From a bacterium (GTDB lineage: Bacteria > Krumholzibacteriota > Krumholzibacteriia > LZORAL124-64-63): a stretch of 64,000 bases of DNA. The DNA is taken from the NCBI GenBank assembly GCA_016703265.1, contig JADJCK010000001.1, positions 186,001-250,000 on the forward strand, in the 5' to 3' direction. Below are positions 38,783 through 47,673 of the stretch, piece by piece. The notes under the pieces were generated by a model, which worked only from the letters and a program-made list of their open reading frames with translations, was not told where the DNA came from and ran no database searches. The stretch's first letter is position 1. Each line of letters begins with the position of its first letter. The translations under genes and the position numbers were made by a program.

Positions 38783-39618
38783 TGACGGACCCGCGCCTAT
38801 CCGGCACCAACCCGTTGACCGCCCGCCAGCCGGGGCAGGCGACGACCATCGTCCAGGTGGGCGCCGTGGCCTTCGGCGGCCCGCGCGTGGTGCTCGTCGG
38901 CGGCCCCTGCGCCGTCGAGGGCCATGCCCAGGTTGGTCGCGCGGCGCGCGTCGTGCGCGAAGCCGGCGGCTCCATGCTGCGCGGCGGAGCCTGGAAGCCC
39001 CGCACGAGTCCCTACGATTTCCAGGGCCTCGGCGCCGAGGGCCTGGCGCACCTTGTTGACGCCCGCGAGGCCACCGGACTGCCGTTCGTGACCGAGGTGC
39101 TCGATCCGCGCGACGTTGAACTGGTGGCCGAGAAGGCCGACATGCTGCAGATCGGCAGCCGCAGCGTGCAGAATTTCCCGCTGCTGCGCGAAGCCGGCCG
39201 CAGCGGCAAGCCGGTGCTCCTCAAGCGCGGCATGATGACGACCGTCGCCGAATGGCTGCACGCCGCCGAACATGTCCTGGCCGCCGGCGGCCGGCAGATC
39301 GTCTTCTGCGAGCGCGGCATCCGCACGTTCGATCCCACGCTCCGCAACACGCTCGATGTGGGCGCCGTCGCGGTCCTGCGCGAGCTGACCCATTTCCCCG
39401 TCATCGTCGATCCCAGCCACGCCGCAGGCGAGGCGCGCTTCGTCGCAGCCCTGGCGCGGGCCGCCGTTGCCGCGGGCGCCGACGGCCTGCTTGTCGAGAT
39501 GCATCCCGACCCGGCCGCCGCCCTCAGCGATGCGGTGCAGAGCCTGACGCCGGAGCAGTTCGCCGAACTCGCTGTGTCGTGTCGCGCCGTCGCGCGCGCC
39601 ATCGGCCGGGACCTGTAG
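38782..39618 (+). CDS. aroF: 3-deoxy-7-phosphoheptulonate synthase (DAHP synthase), KDO8P-like type
   Basis: First enzyme of the shikimate pathway, joining PEP and erythrose 4-phosphate. ATG 38782 overlaps the hisC stop by one base. GGPCAVEG, GGAWKPRTSPYDFQG, LLKRGMMTT and IVDPSHAAGE mark the small, KDO8P-synthase-like DAHP synthase family (Thermotoga/Bacillus type). Length 278 aa; the N-terminal ferredoxin-like regulatory domain found in some members is absent, so feedback control by that route is unlikely. Confidence 0.92.
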   Translation: MTDPRLSGTNPLTARQPGQATTIVQVGAVAFGGPRVVLVGGPCAVEGHAQVGRAARVVREAGGSMLRGGAWKPRTSPYDFQGLGAEGLAHLVDAREATGLPFVTEVLDPRDVELVAEKADMLQIGSRSVQNFPLLREAGRSGKPVLLKRGMMTTVAEWLHAAEHVLAAGGRQIVFCERGIRTFDPTLRNTLDVGAVAVLRELTHFPVIVDPSHAAGEARFVAALARAAVAAGADGLLVEMHPDPAAALSDAVQSLTPEQFAELAVSCRAVARAIGRDL

Positions 39619-39620
39619 CG

Positions 39621-41099
39621 ATGGCCTTCCGCCACCCCGAAGACCTGCCTCCCGGCGATGCCGGCCTGCTGCCAGCCGACGCGGTGATCGCCGTCGATGG
39701 CCCCGCCGGCTCGGGCAAGTCCAGCACCGCCCGCGCCCTGGCCGAGCGCTTCGGCCTGCTCTACATCGACACGGGCGCCATGTACCGCGCGCTGACGCAC
39801 GCTGCGCTGGCGGCAGGCGTCGACCCCGCCGACGAAGCGGCGCTGGCCGCGCTGCTCGGCCCGGTGGATCTCGCTCTGCGCCCATCCGGCGGGGAAACCA
39901 CCGTGCTCTGGGACGGCGGCGATGTCTCACGGGTCATCCGGACGCCGGAAGTCGAGGCCGCCGTCTCGCAGGTCAGCAGTCATCCGGAGGTGCGGCGCCT
40001 GATGGTCGAGCGGCAGCAGGCGCTCGGTCGCCGGGGCGGCGTCGTCATGGAGGGCCGCGACATCGGCAGCGTCGTGTTCCCGCTGGCGACGGCCAAGATC
40101 CACCTGACGGCGACCCCCGAAGCCCGCGCCCGACGGCGGCATCTGCAGTTCCGGCAGCGCGGCGTGGAAGTCGACCCGGTGGCCCTGGCCGCCGAACTGG
40201 CCGCGCGCGACCGCCAGGACAGCGAACGGGCTACGAGTCCGCTTCAGATCTCGCCTGACGCCATCGTGATCGACAGCAGCGATCTCAGTTTCGAAGAGCA
40301 GAACGAACTGTGCGCGCGGGCCTGCCTGGTCAACCCGACGCTCGACGCGGCGATCGACCATGACCCCGATCGCGCGCGCCGCGAATTGCCGCCGCAATAT
40401 CGGCTCGCCTACGGCGTCATGGGCACCATCGCGCGTTTCTATGGCCTGAAGGAGTACGGCAACGCGGGACGGCCGGCGCCGCCCGGCTGCATCCTTGCCG
40501 CGAATCACATCAGCTTGTGGGACCCGATCCTGGTGGGCGCGACGTTCCGGCGCTCGCGCGTCCATTCCCTGGCCAAGGCTGAGCTCTTCCGGCCGTCGTG
40601 GCCGATGGGTCGTTTCCTTCGCTGGCTGGACTCGATCCCGATCCGACGCAAGGGGTACGACCGGAACGCCTTCAGCGAGGCCACGGCCGGACTGAAGCGC
40701 GGCGCCAACCTGCTGATCTTCCCGGAAGGAACGCGGCAGGCGATCGGGCATCCCGGGCTGGTGCGCAGCGGGCTCGGGATCCTCGTCCAGGAGTCGCGCG
40801 CCCCGGTTACGCCCATCTTCCTGCGCGGAGGTTACGGCCGCCGTTGCGGGGGCTCGCTCGACTCGCCGCTGGAGATCTGGTACGGCCCCATGCTCCGCTG
40901 GCACGCCGTGGATGACCTGCTGCTCGAGATGGACAGGCGCGTGGTCTCCGAGCGCATCGGACAGTTGTGCCGGGCCGCGTGGGGGGAACTCCAGGCGCGC
41001 AGCTACCACCAGCATCCGGTCACCGAATTCGAGAAGACGTTGGCCGAAAAGCAGTTGCGCCAGTTTGCGGCGCGTCAGGCCCGTGTTTTCCGCCAGTGA
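39621..41099 (+). CDS. cmk: Fusion of cytidylate kinase and PlsC-type acyltransferase
   Basis: One 492-aa frame without a break. Residues 20-245 are CMP kinase: P-loop GPAGSGKSS near 29, YIDTGAMYR, EGRDIGSVVFP and RARRR. Residues 255-475 are a 1-acylglycerol-3-phosphate acyltransferase (PlsC): NHISLWD (HxxxxD) near 295, and FPEGTR near 367. In many bacteria cmk, plsC and rpsA are neighbours; here the first two are joined. ATG 39621 lies 2 nt after aroF. The fusion should place CMP/dCMP phosphorylation and phosphatidate synthesis in one chain; whether the proximity matters biochemically is unknown. Confidence 0.93.
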   Translation: MAFRHPEDLPPGDAGLLPADAVIAVDGPAGSGKSSTARALAERFGLLYIDTGAMYRALTHAALAAGVDPADEAALAALLGPVDLALRPSGGETTVLWDGGDVSRVIRTPEVEAAVSQVSSHPEVRRLMVERQQALGRRGGVVMEGRDIGSVVFPLATAKIHLTATPEARARRRHLQFRQRGVEVDPVALAAELAARDRQDSERATSPLQISPDAIVIDSSDLSFEEQNELCARACLVNPTLDAAIDHDPDRARRELPPQYRLAYGVMGTIARFYGLKEYGNAGRPAPPGCILAANHISLWDPILVGATFRRSRVHSLAKAELFRPSWPMGRFLRWLDSIPIRRKGYDRNAFSEATAGLKRGANLLIFPEGTRQAIGHPGLVRSGLGILVQESRAPVTPIFLRGGYGRRCGGSLDSPLEIWYGPMLRWHAVDDLLLEMDRRVVSERIGQLCRAAWGELQARSYHQHPVTEFEKTLAEKQLRQFAARQARVFRQ

Positions 41100-41118
41100 G
41101 CCTCCGGCCTTCCCGGAC

Positions 41119-41147
41119 TTGCCTTAACCGACCGCTTGGAATATATT
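41119..41147 (+). promoter_or_regulatory. Predicted strong promoter of rpsA
   Basis: TTGCCT (41119-41124), 17 nt and TATATT (41142-41147). The transcript would start near 41154, with a ~54-nt leader and an AGGAGG ribosome-binding site 9 nt before ATG 41208. Confidence 0.65.
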
Positions 41148-41207
41148 TGGCGACTCGCCGGGCCACTCGGTCCGGTGCGTTCATCTGTCACCAGGAGGCA
41201 ACCGTTC

Positions 41208-43163
41208 ATGTCTTTCAACCCCGCTTCCGATTCCGACGGGCCCCGTCGGTCGGCGGGCCATTCTTCTTACCGCCCGCGCGGCAAGGGGAGCCTGAATCAC
41301 GACGACGACCAGGACGACAGCGGCGGCGGCGACGAGTTCCGCACGCCCTCAGCGCCCAAGCTCAGCACGGAGTACACCTCCGGCTCGATCGTCAATCTGG
41401 ACTACCATGGCGACGACGGTAAGTTCGACGAACTGTCCGGCGCCGAGATGCTCGCGCTGATCAACAGCTATGAAGAGACCCTGACGGACATCCAGGAGGG
41501 CCAGATCCTCAAGGGTACCGTCATCGAGGTCCGCGAGAACGAAGTCCTGATGAACATCGGCTTCAAGAGCGAAGGCGTCATCAACCGCGAGGAATTCGGC
41601 TCGGCGATCATCAACGTGAACGACACGTTCGATGTGTTCCTGGAGAAGCTCGAGAACCTGGACGGCCTGGTCGTCCTCTCGAAGGAACGCGCTGACTTCC
41701 TCAAGGTCTGGGACAAGATCAAGGTCGCGCACGAAGCCGGCGAAGTCGTCACCGGCCTTGTGGACCGCCGCATCAAGGGCGGCCTCGTGGTGAAGCTGTG
41801 GGGTGTCGACACGTTCCTGCCGGGCAGCCAGGTGGCCCTGCGCCAGGTGCCGAACCTGGAGGACATGATCGGCGAAGAGATCCAGTGCCGGATCATCAAG
41901 AAGAACAAGCGCCGCCGGAACGTGGTGGTCAGCCGCCGTATCGTTCTCGAGCAGGAGCGCGAGTCGAAGAAGAAGAACCTGATCTCCGAGCTGCAGAAGG
42001 GCCAGGTCCGCAAGGGCGTCGTCAAGAACATCACCGACTTCGGTGCGTTCGTCGACCTCGGCGGCATCGACGGCCTGCTGCACATCACCGACCTCAGCTG
42101 GGGCCGTGTCAACCACCCCAGCGAAGTCGTGGCCATCGGCCAGGAGATCGAGGTCAAGGTCCTGGACTTCGAGCAGGAGCGCGAGCGCATCAGCCTCGGC
42201 CTCAAGCAGCTCCAGTCCTACCCGTGGGATCACGTGGAAGACCGGTACCCGGAGCAGGCCATCGTGCGCGGCCGCGTGGTGAGCATCACCAACTACGGCG
42301 CGTTCGTCGAGCTGGAGAAGGGCGTCGAGGGCCTCATCCACATCAGTGAGATGAGCTGGACGCGCCACATCAAGCACCCGTCGAAGGTCGTCTCGATCGG
42401 CGACGAGGTCGACGTGATGGTGCTGAAGACCGACAAGGCGAACGAGAAGATCAGCCTGGGCCTCAAGCAGTGCGAGAGCGACCCCTGGCTGACCCTGATC
42501 GAGCGTTACCCGGTCGGCTCGGCCATCGAGGGCAAGGTCCGCAACCTGACCGATTTCGGCGCCTTCGTCGAGGTCGAGGAAGGCATCGACGGCCTGGTCC
42601 ACATCTCGGACATGAGCTGGACGCGGCGCGTGCGTCACCCGAAGGAGCTGCTCAAGCGCGGCGACTCGGTGAAGGTGCAGATCCTGGACATCGACACCTC
42701 GAAGCGTCGCATCAGCCTGGGCATCAAGCAGCTGCAGGACAATCCGTGGCCCGACCTGGCCGACCGCTTCCCGGTTGGCCACGACGTGAGCGGAACCGTC
42801 AGCCGCATGCTCGATCACGGCGCCATCATCGAGATGGGCAACGACCTGGAAGGCTTCGTGCCCCTGGGCCACCTGGGCATCCCGAAGCTGGACAAGCCGC
42901 AGTACTACTTCCGCGAGGGAGAGGCCTGCGAGCTGAAGGTCATCAAGATGGACGTCGAGAACCGGCGGATCGTGCTGTCGATCGCCGAGCGCCTGAAGGA
43001 GGACGGCAACGACGCCGTCGAGGCGTTCGTCGCGGCGCACCCGCGGCTCGAGGACGTTGTCCAGGCCGAGGCGGCCCTGGCGGCGGCCGGCGAGCTGCCG
43101 GAGAAGTCCGCGGTCGACGACGACTATGCCGACGAGGTCGACTACCCGGCTCCCGGCCAGTAG
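41208..43163 (+). CDS. rpsA: 30S ribosomal protein S1
   Basis: Unwinds and binds mRNA on the small subunit. ATG 41208 follows AGGAGG; upstream frame is promoter. Six S1/OB repeats are visible at roughly 97-165, 182-248, 265-335, 350-420, 437-507 and 524-592, each with motifs such as DFGAFVDLGGIDGLLH or NYGAFVELEKGVEGLIH. Before them lies a ~95-residue low-complexity leader (Ser/Arg/Gly, then Asp-rich), much longer than the ~20 residues before the first repeat in E. coli. The last ~55 residues are acidic and Ala-rich. Length 651 aa. Its own promoter and terminator make it a separate transcription unit. Confidence 0.97.
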   Translation: MSFNPASDSDGPRRSAGHSSYRPRGKGSLNHDDDQDDSGGGDEFRTPSAPKLSTEYTSGSIVNLDYHGDDGKFDELSGAEMLALINSYEETLTDIQEGQILKGTVIEVRENEVLMNIGFKSEGVINREEFGSAIINVNDTFDVFLEKLENLDGLVVLSKERADFLKVWDKIKVAHEAGEVVTGLVDRRIKGGLVVKLWGVDTFLPGSQVALRQVPNLEDMIGEEIQCRIIKKNKRRRNVVVSRRIVLEQERESKKKNLISELQKGQVRKGVVKNITDFGAFVDLGGIDGLLHITDLSWGRVNHPSEVVAIGQEIEVKVLDFEQERERISLGLKQLQSYPWDHVEDRYPEQAIVRGRVVSITNYGAFVELEKGVEGLIHISEMSWTRHIKHPSKVVSIGDEVDVMVLKTDKANEKISLGLKQCESDPWLTLIERYPVGSAIEGKVRNLTDFGAFVEVEEGIDGLVHISDMSWTRRVRHPKELLKRGDSVKVQILDIDTSKRRISLGIKQLQDNPWPDLADRFPVGHDVSGTVSRMLDHGAIIEMGNDLEGFVPLGHLGIPKLDKPQYYFREGEACELKVIKMDVENRRIVLSIAERLKEDGNDAVEAFVAAHPRLEDVVQAEAALAAAGELPEKSAVDDDYADEVDYPAPGQ

Positions 43164-43219
43164 GCCGGCCGGGGCGTCAGCCTCTGCCAATCAGCGGCCG
43201 GAAGCACCGGTCGCCCGCC

Positions 43220-43257
43220 GGAGGGGCGGGGTTCAGGCCCCGCCCCTCCTTGCTTTT
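43220..43257 (+). terminator. Strong terminator after rpsA
   Basis: A perfect 12-bp GC-rich stem (43220-43231 with 43238-43249), a 6-nt loop (ttcagg) and then ttgctttt. Confidence 0.93.
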
Positions 43258-43290
43258 GACCGGGCACCGCCGCCCGGCGCGAAGGACGGC

Positions 43291-44700
43291 ATGGACGCAC
43301 CGCTGCAGCAGCTGCAGATGACGCTCCCGCGGTCGCTGTCCGCGCCGCTGCCGTCCGCCGCTCCGGCCGTCGTCCGCGATGCCGACCGGACCCTGCGCGT
43401 CGCCTTCCACACCCTCGGCTGCCGCCTGAACCAGTACGACACCGAGAGCCTGCGGCTGCGCCTCGGCGAGCTGACGCCGATGCGCGTGGTGCCCTGGGAC
43501 GAGCCGGCCGACCTCTACATCCTGAACAGCTGCACGGTGACGGCCAAGGCCGAACACGAATGCCGTCGCCTGGCCCGCCAGGCCAAGCAGCGTCACCCCG
43601 GCTGCCGCGTGGTGGTGGCGGGCTGCTACGCCCAGACGCAGCCGGAAGCGCTGGCGCGCCTGCCCGAGATCGACGCCGTTGTCGGCAACGCCACCAAGGA
43701 CGACGTCGCCGCCTGGCTGCCGGCGGCACTGGGTGAAGCGGGCCCGCGCGTGCAGGTGGCGCCGTTCGCGGCCCAAACGAAGTTCTACGCCCCGCTCGTG
43801 GACGCGTTCCCGGGGCGCAGCCGCGCCTTCGTGAAGGTGCAGGACGGCTGCAACCTTCGCTGCACCTACTGCGCCATCTGGCAGGCCCGCGGACCCGGCC
43901 GCTCGCGAAGCACGGCCGACGTCGTCGCGCAGCTCGAGCGCCTGGCCCGCGCCGGCTACCGCGAGGCGGTGCTGACCGGCGTCCACCTGGGCGGCTGGGG
44001 CCGCGACACGGGCGAGGGGCGCCTGCCCGACCTGGTGCGCCGCTGCCTCGCCGAGTTGCCCGACATGCGGCTGCGCCTGAGCAGCATCCATCCGAACGAG
44101 GTGGGCCCGGCGCTGCTCGAACTCTGCGCGACGGAGCCCAGGTTGCGGCCGCATCTCCACCTTTCCCTGCAGAGCGGCTCGGACAGCGTCCTGCGCCGCA
44201 TGAAGCGCCCCTACCGCGGTGAAGGTGCGCGGCGGGCAGTGGCGGCCGCGGCGTCCCTCGGCGACCATTGGGGGATCGGCGCCGATTTCATCGTCGGCTT
44301 CCCGGGAGAGACCGACGCCGAGTTCGCCGACACGCTGCGCCTCGTCGAGGACCAGCCGTTCAGCTATGTGCATGTGTTCCGCTATTCGGCGCGTCCCGGC
44401 ACCGTGGCGGCCGGCCTTGCCGGCGCCGTGCCCGGACCGGTGGTCTCGGAGCGCGCCGCGGCCCTTCGCGAACTGTCCGGCGCCAAGCGCGCACGGTTCC
44501 GCAGGCTGCTGCTCGGCCGCGCCTGCGAGGCCATCGTCGAGAACGGCAGCGAGGTGCCCGGCTGCCACCAGGCCACGACCGACAACTACGAAACGGTGAT
44601 GATCCCGATGGTGGACGGCGACGGCCTTCACCCGGGGGCGCCGGTCAACGTGCGCATCGAACTCGAACAGGACGGCCGGCTCTACGCCCGTGCCGTTTGA
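43291..44700 (+). CDS. mtaB: tRNA t6A37 methylthiotransferase
   Basis: Radical-SAM enzyme converting t6A to ms2t6A at position 37. ATG 43291 has AAGGA upstream. The N-terminal UPF0004 domain has three cluster Cys (TLGCRLNQYDTE, NSCTVTAKAEHE, GCYAQ); the radical-SAM CNLRCTYC is near residue 190; a TRAM-like C-terminus ends the protein. CTVT and the CxxxCxxC spacing fit MtaB rather than MiaB or RimO. Length 469 aa. miaB follows 11 nt later, so both ms2 modifications of A37 come from one operon. Confidence 0.9.
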   Translation: MDAPLQQLQMTLPRSLSAPLPSAAPAVVRDADRTLRVAFHTLGCRLNQYDTESLRLRLGELTPMRVVPWDEPADLYILNSCTVTAKAEHECRRLARQAKQRHPGCRVVVAGCYAQTQPEALARLPEIDAVVGNATKDDVAAWLPAALGEAGPRVQVAPFAAQTKFYAPLVDAFPGRSRAFVKVQDGCNLRCTYCAIWQARGPGRSRSTADVVAQLERLARAGYREAVLTGVHLGGWGRDTGEGRLPDLVRRCLAELPDMRLRLSSIHPNEVGPALLELCATEPRLRPHLHLSLQSGSDSVLRRMKRPYRGEGARRAVAAAASLGDHWGIGADFIVGFPGETDAEFADTLRLVEDQPFSYVHVFRYSARPGTVAAGLAGAVPGPVVSERAAALRELSGAKRARFRRLLLGRACEAIVENGSEVPGCHQATTDNYETVMIPMVDGDGLHPGAPVNVRIELEQDGRLYARAV

Positions 44701-44711
44701 GGATACCGCCG

Positions 44712-46142
44712 ATGGCTTCGTTCCAGGATTCCCTGCCCGACCTCACGCGACCGGCCCCGGCCGCCGCGACGGGCGCCGCGGTCTACATCGAGACCTACGG
44801 CTGCCAGATGAACACCTACGACAGCCACGCCATCGGCGGGTTGCTCGAGGGCGCCGGCTTCCGGCTCGTCGACAACGAACTGGCCGCCGACGCCGTGCTG
44901 CTCAACACCTGCAGCGTGCGTGAACACGCCGAGCACAAGGTGATCAGCCGCGTCGGCGAGTTGCGCTTGCGCCGGCGCGAGGCCGACCTGCCACCGGCTG
45001 TGATCGGCATCTGCGGCTGCATGGCCGAGCGGCTGGGCGACGACCTCCGCAAAGGGACGCGCGCCGTCGACCTGGTCGTCGGCGTGGACAACTACGACGC
45101 GTTGCCGGGCCTGCTGCAGGGGCTGGTCGGCCCTGCCGCCGACGACGACGACAGGAACCGCGACGGCGCCCCGCGCCGCATGAAGAAGGGCGGCTCCACG
45201 ATCACCGGCCACCGGCTCGACGCCCACTACGTGGCCCCGCCCGACCTGTACCCGGTCAACAACAGCCACCTCGTGACCATCCACAAGGGCTGCGACTACA
45301 AGTGCACGTACTGCATCGTGCCGATGACGCGCGGGCCGCAGAGCGAGAAGGCGCCCGACGTAATCGTCGCCGAGATCGAGGGCATCGTCGCCCGCGGCGG
45401 GCGCGAGGTCACCCTGCTGGGCCAGAACGTGACCGCCTACCGCTGGGACGACGAACTGGACTTCGCGGGGCTGCTGTCCCGGGTCGCGGCCATCGACGGG
45501 CTGGAGCGGATCCGCTTCCTGACCGGGCACCCGCGCGACATGCACCGGCACCTGATCGACGCCATCGGCGCCCTGGGCGCCAAGGTCTGCCCCTGGCTGC
45601 ACGTGCCGGCCCAGAGCGGCTCGGACACCGTCCTGCGGCGCATGAAGCGCCTGTACACGGCCGGCGAGTACCTGGACATGGTCGACTACGCCCGCCGGGT
45701 GATCCCCGGGGTCACGTTCTCGTCGGATTTCATCGTCGGGTTCCCGGGCGAGACGGACGCCGATTTCCGGGCTACCCTGGAACTGGTTCGCAGGGTACAG
45801 TACGACCAGATCTTCTCGTTCAAGTACAGCGAACGCCCGGGTGTGCCGGCGGCCCGCCTGGCCGATGACGTGCCGCTGGAGGCCAAGAAGGACCGCCTGG
45901 CCGAGCTGATGGACGTGCAGCAGGGGATCTGGTCCACCCTGGCCGACGCCCAGGTCGGCGCCGTGGTGGCGGCCGTCTGCGAAGGGCCCGCCCGCCGGCC
46001 GGCCGGCGCCTGGCGCCTGCGGACGGCGAACAACCGCAAGGTGGTCGTGAACGGGCCGGAACTTCCGGCCGGCGACACGTTCGACGTGCGGTTGACGGGA
46101 TGGGAAGGGACAACGTTCTTCGGGGAGCGCCGGACCGCCTGA
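44712..46142 (+). CDS. miaB: tRNA i6A37 methylthiotransferase
   Basis: Radical-SAM enzyme that makes ms2i6A from the i6A formed by MiaA (gene at 56072). ATG 44712. Three N-terminal cluster Cys (ETYGCQMNTYDS, NTCSVREHAE, GICGCMAER), radical-SAM CDYKCTYCIVPMTRG near residue 194, then AQSGSDTVLRRMKRLY and a C-terminal TRAM domain with the usual EGPARR start. Length 476 aa; a short linker with an Asp run (DDDDRNRDG) separates the first two domains. Together with mtaB it forms an adjacent paralogous pair. Confidence 0.95.
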   Translation: MASFQDSLPDLTRPAPAAATGAAVYIETYGCQMNTYDSHAIGGLLEGAGFRLVDNELAADAVLLNTCSVREHAEHKVISRVGELRLRRREADLPPAVIGICGCMAERLGDDLRKGTRAVDLVVGVDNYDALPGLLQGLVGPAADDDDRNRDGAPRRMKKGGSTITGHRLDAHYVAPPDLYPVNNSHLVTIHKGCDYKCTYCIVPMTRGPQSEKAPDVIVAEIEGIVARGGREVTLLGQNVTAYRWDDELDFAGLLSRVAAIDGLERIRFLTGHPRDMHRHLIDAIGALGAKVCPWLHVPAQSGSDTVLRRMKRLYTAGEYLDMVDYARRVIPGVTFSSDFIVGFPGETDADFRATLELVRRVQYDQIFSFKYSERPGVPAARLADDVPLEAKKDRLAELMDVQQGIWSTLADAQVGAVVAAVCEGPARRPAGAWRLRTANNRKVVVNGPELPAGDTFDVRLTGWEGTTFFGERRTA

Positions 46143-46176
46143 GCCGGCCGCGATACCGTGAAAAAGAGGTGCCGAC

Positions 46177-46509
46177 GTGTGGATCGTCAAAGGGTTGTTC
46201 TTCCTGGCGCTGCTGTTCTCGCTGGTCTACTTCTTCGTGACCAACAGCGGGCAGTCGGTGGACATCAACCTCTTCGGCAAGTCGTACCTGGGCGTGTCCA
46301 TGTACTGGGTCGTCGTCGTCAGCTTCATGCTGGGCTTCGGCACCGCCCTGGTCCTGGCCCTCATCCGTGAAGTGCGCCTGCAGCGCGACATGGCCCGCCT
46401 GCGCAAGCTGACCCGTGACAAGGACCGCGAACTGGCCGACCTCCGCACGCTGCCGCTGCGCGAGGACGGGACCGCCGCGCTCGTGGTGAAGGAAGGCGAC
46501 CTTGAGTGA
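46177..46509 (+). CDS. lapA: LapA-domain (DUF1049) inner-membrane protein
   Basis: GTG 46177 has AGAGG upstream. The 110-aa product has two hydrophobic segments (FFLALLFSLVYFFV near 7-20 and MYWVVVVSFMLGFGTALVLA near 43-62) followed by a basic cytoplasmic helix, the layout of LapA. In E. coli LapA/LapB control LPS synthesis by adjusting FtsH degradation of LpxC; a similar role here is inferred from the adjacent lapB-like gene, with which it overlaps by 8 nt. Confidence 0.78.
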   Translation: MWIVKGLFFLALLFSLVYFFVTNSGQSVDINLFGKSYLGVSMYWVVVVSFMLGFGTALVLALIREVRLQRDMARLRKLTRDKDRELADLRTLPLREDGTAALVVKEGDLE

Positions 46510-47671
46510 CTTCCTGACCTGGCTGGTCGTCGGCAGCGCCGCTGTTGCCGCCGCCGTTGTGCTCTGGCGCATCTGGGTGCGCCCGCGCCCGGAAGCCAAT
46601 GCCGACGACTACCAGCAGGCGCTGCAGCTGTGGATCGAGGGTGAGCGCGAGGACGCCGCGGCCATCCTCCGCCGCGTCGTGCAGAAGCAGCCCGAGGCCT
46701 TCGAGCCGTTCCTCTACCTGGGCAACCTGCTGCGCGAGATGGGCGACGCCGGGCGCGCCGTGGTACTGCACCGCGGCCTGACCATGCGCGGCGAACTGAC
46801 GCCGGGGCAGAAGATCGCCTCGGGCCTGGCGCTGGCCGAGGACCTCCTGGCGCTGCAACAGTTCACCGAGGCGGGGCAGGTGCTCGACACGCTTCAGCGC
46901 CACTCGCTTGGCAACAAGCGGTACTGGCGGGCACGCTTCGCCCAACACCAGGGCGCCAAGGAACTGCCCGATGCCGCCCGCGTGCTCAAGCAGGCTGCCA
47001 AGCAGTTGCCCGAACACGACGCCGCCTGGTTCCGCGAAGCCTACGCCAGCTTCCAGCTCGATCGCGCCGTCGGTCACGCGCTCGCCGGCGAGGCCGGGGA
47101 GGCGAAGGCGCGCCTGCGCGATGTCGAGAACATGCCCGAGAGCGGCACGCGTGCCGCGCTGGTGCGGGCCATCCTCGCCGCGCGCGCCGACGACGCCGCC
47201 GGCGCCCTGACCGAGGCCACCGACAACCTGCTCGACCATCCCGAGGAACTCGACATCTTCCTGCCCCTGCTGCAGGACGCACTGCTGCGCGGCGGACAGT
47301 TCACGCGCACCATCCCTCTGCTGGAAACGGCCTGCCTGAGCGAGAACGCGCCGGCTTCATTCGCGATCAACCTGGCGATCCTCTACGAGAAGCTCGACCA
47401 GCGCGACAAGGCCATGCGCGTGCTGACCATCAAGACCGGGCAGGCCGACCTGACGCCCGACGTGGCGGCGCCGTACCTGCGCATGCTCGTGCGCGAGAAC
47501 CCGGAAACCCAGTTCGCCCGCGTGTGGAAGATGCTGCAGATGCCGCGTCCGCCCGTCGACTGGGTGTGCGGCCAGTGCGGGCGTTCGGACCCTCGCGTGC
47601 GCTGGTTCTGCCCCGACTGCCGCAGCTTCGGCTCGCACCGCCGCGGCTGGCGCCGTCGCGAGGATTCGTAG
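46502..47671 (+). CDS. lapB: LapB/YciM-like TPR protein with rubredoxin-type metal site
   Basis: Predicted 389-aa membrane-anchored TPR scaffold. TTG 46502 lies inside the end of lapA behind AAGGAAGG. An N-terminal membrane helix (FLTWLVVGSAAVAAAVVLW) is followed by about nine TPR-like helical pairs (LQLWIEGEREDAAAILRR through ILYEKLDQRDKAMRVL) and a C-terminal rubredoxin-like module with two CxxC pairs (VCGQCGR and FCPDCR). That combination, and the neighbour lapA, match LapB, which in E. coli recruits FtsH to LpxC. Whether this lineage uses the same LPS control is not known. Confidence 0.82.
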   Translation: MSDFLTWLVVGSAAVAAAVVLWRIWVRPRPEANADDYQQALQLWIEGEREDAAAILRRVVQKQPEAFEPFLYLGNLLREMGDAGRAVVLHRGLTMRGELTPGQKIASGLALAEDLLALQQFTEAGQVLDTLQRHSLGNKRYWRARFAQHQGAKELPDAARVLKQAAKQLPEHDAAWFREAYASFQLDRAVGHALAGEAGEAKARLRDVENMPESGTRAALVRAILAARADDAAGALTEATDNLLDHPEELDIFLPLLQDALLRGGQFTRTIPLLETACLSENAPASFAINLAILYEKLDQRDKAMRVLTIKTGQADLTPDVAAPYLRMLVRENPETQFARVWKMLQMPRPPVDWVCGQCGRSDPRVRWFCPDCRSFGSHRRGWRRREDS

Positions 47672-47673
47672 CC

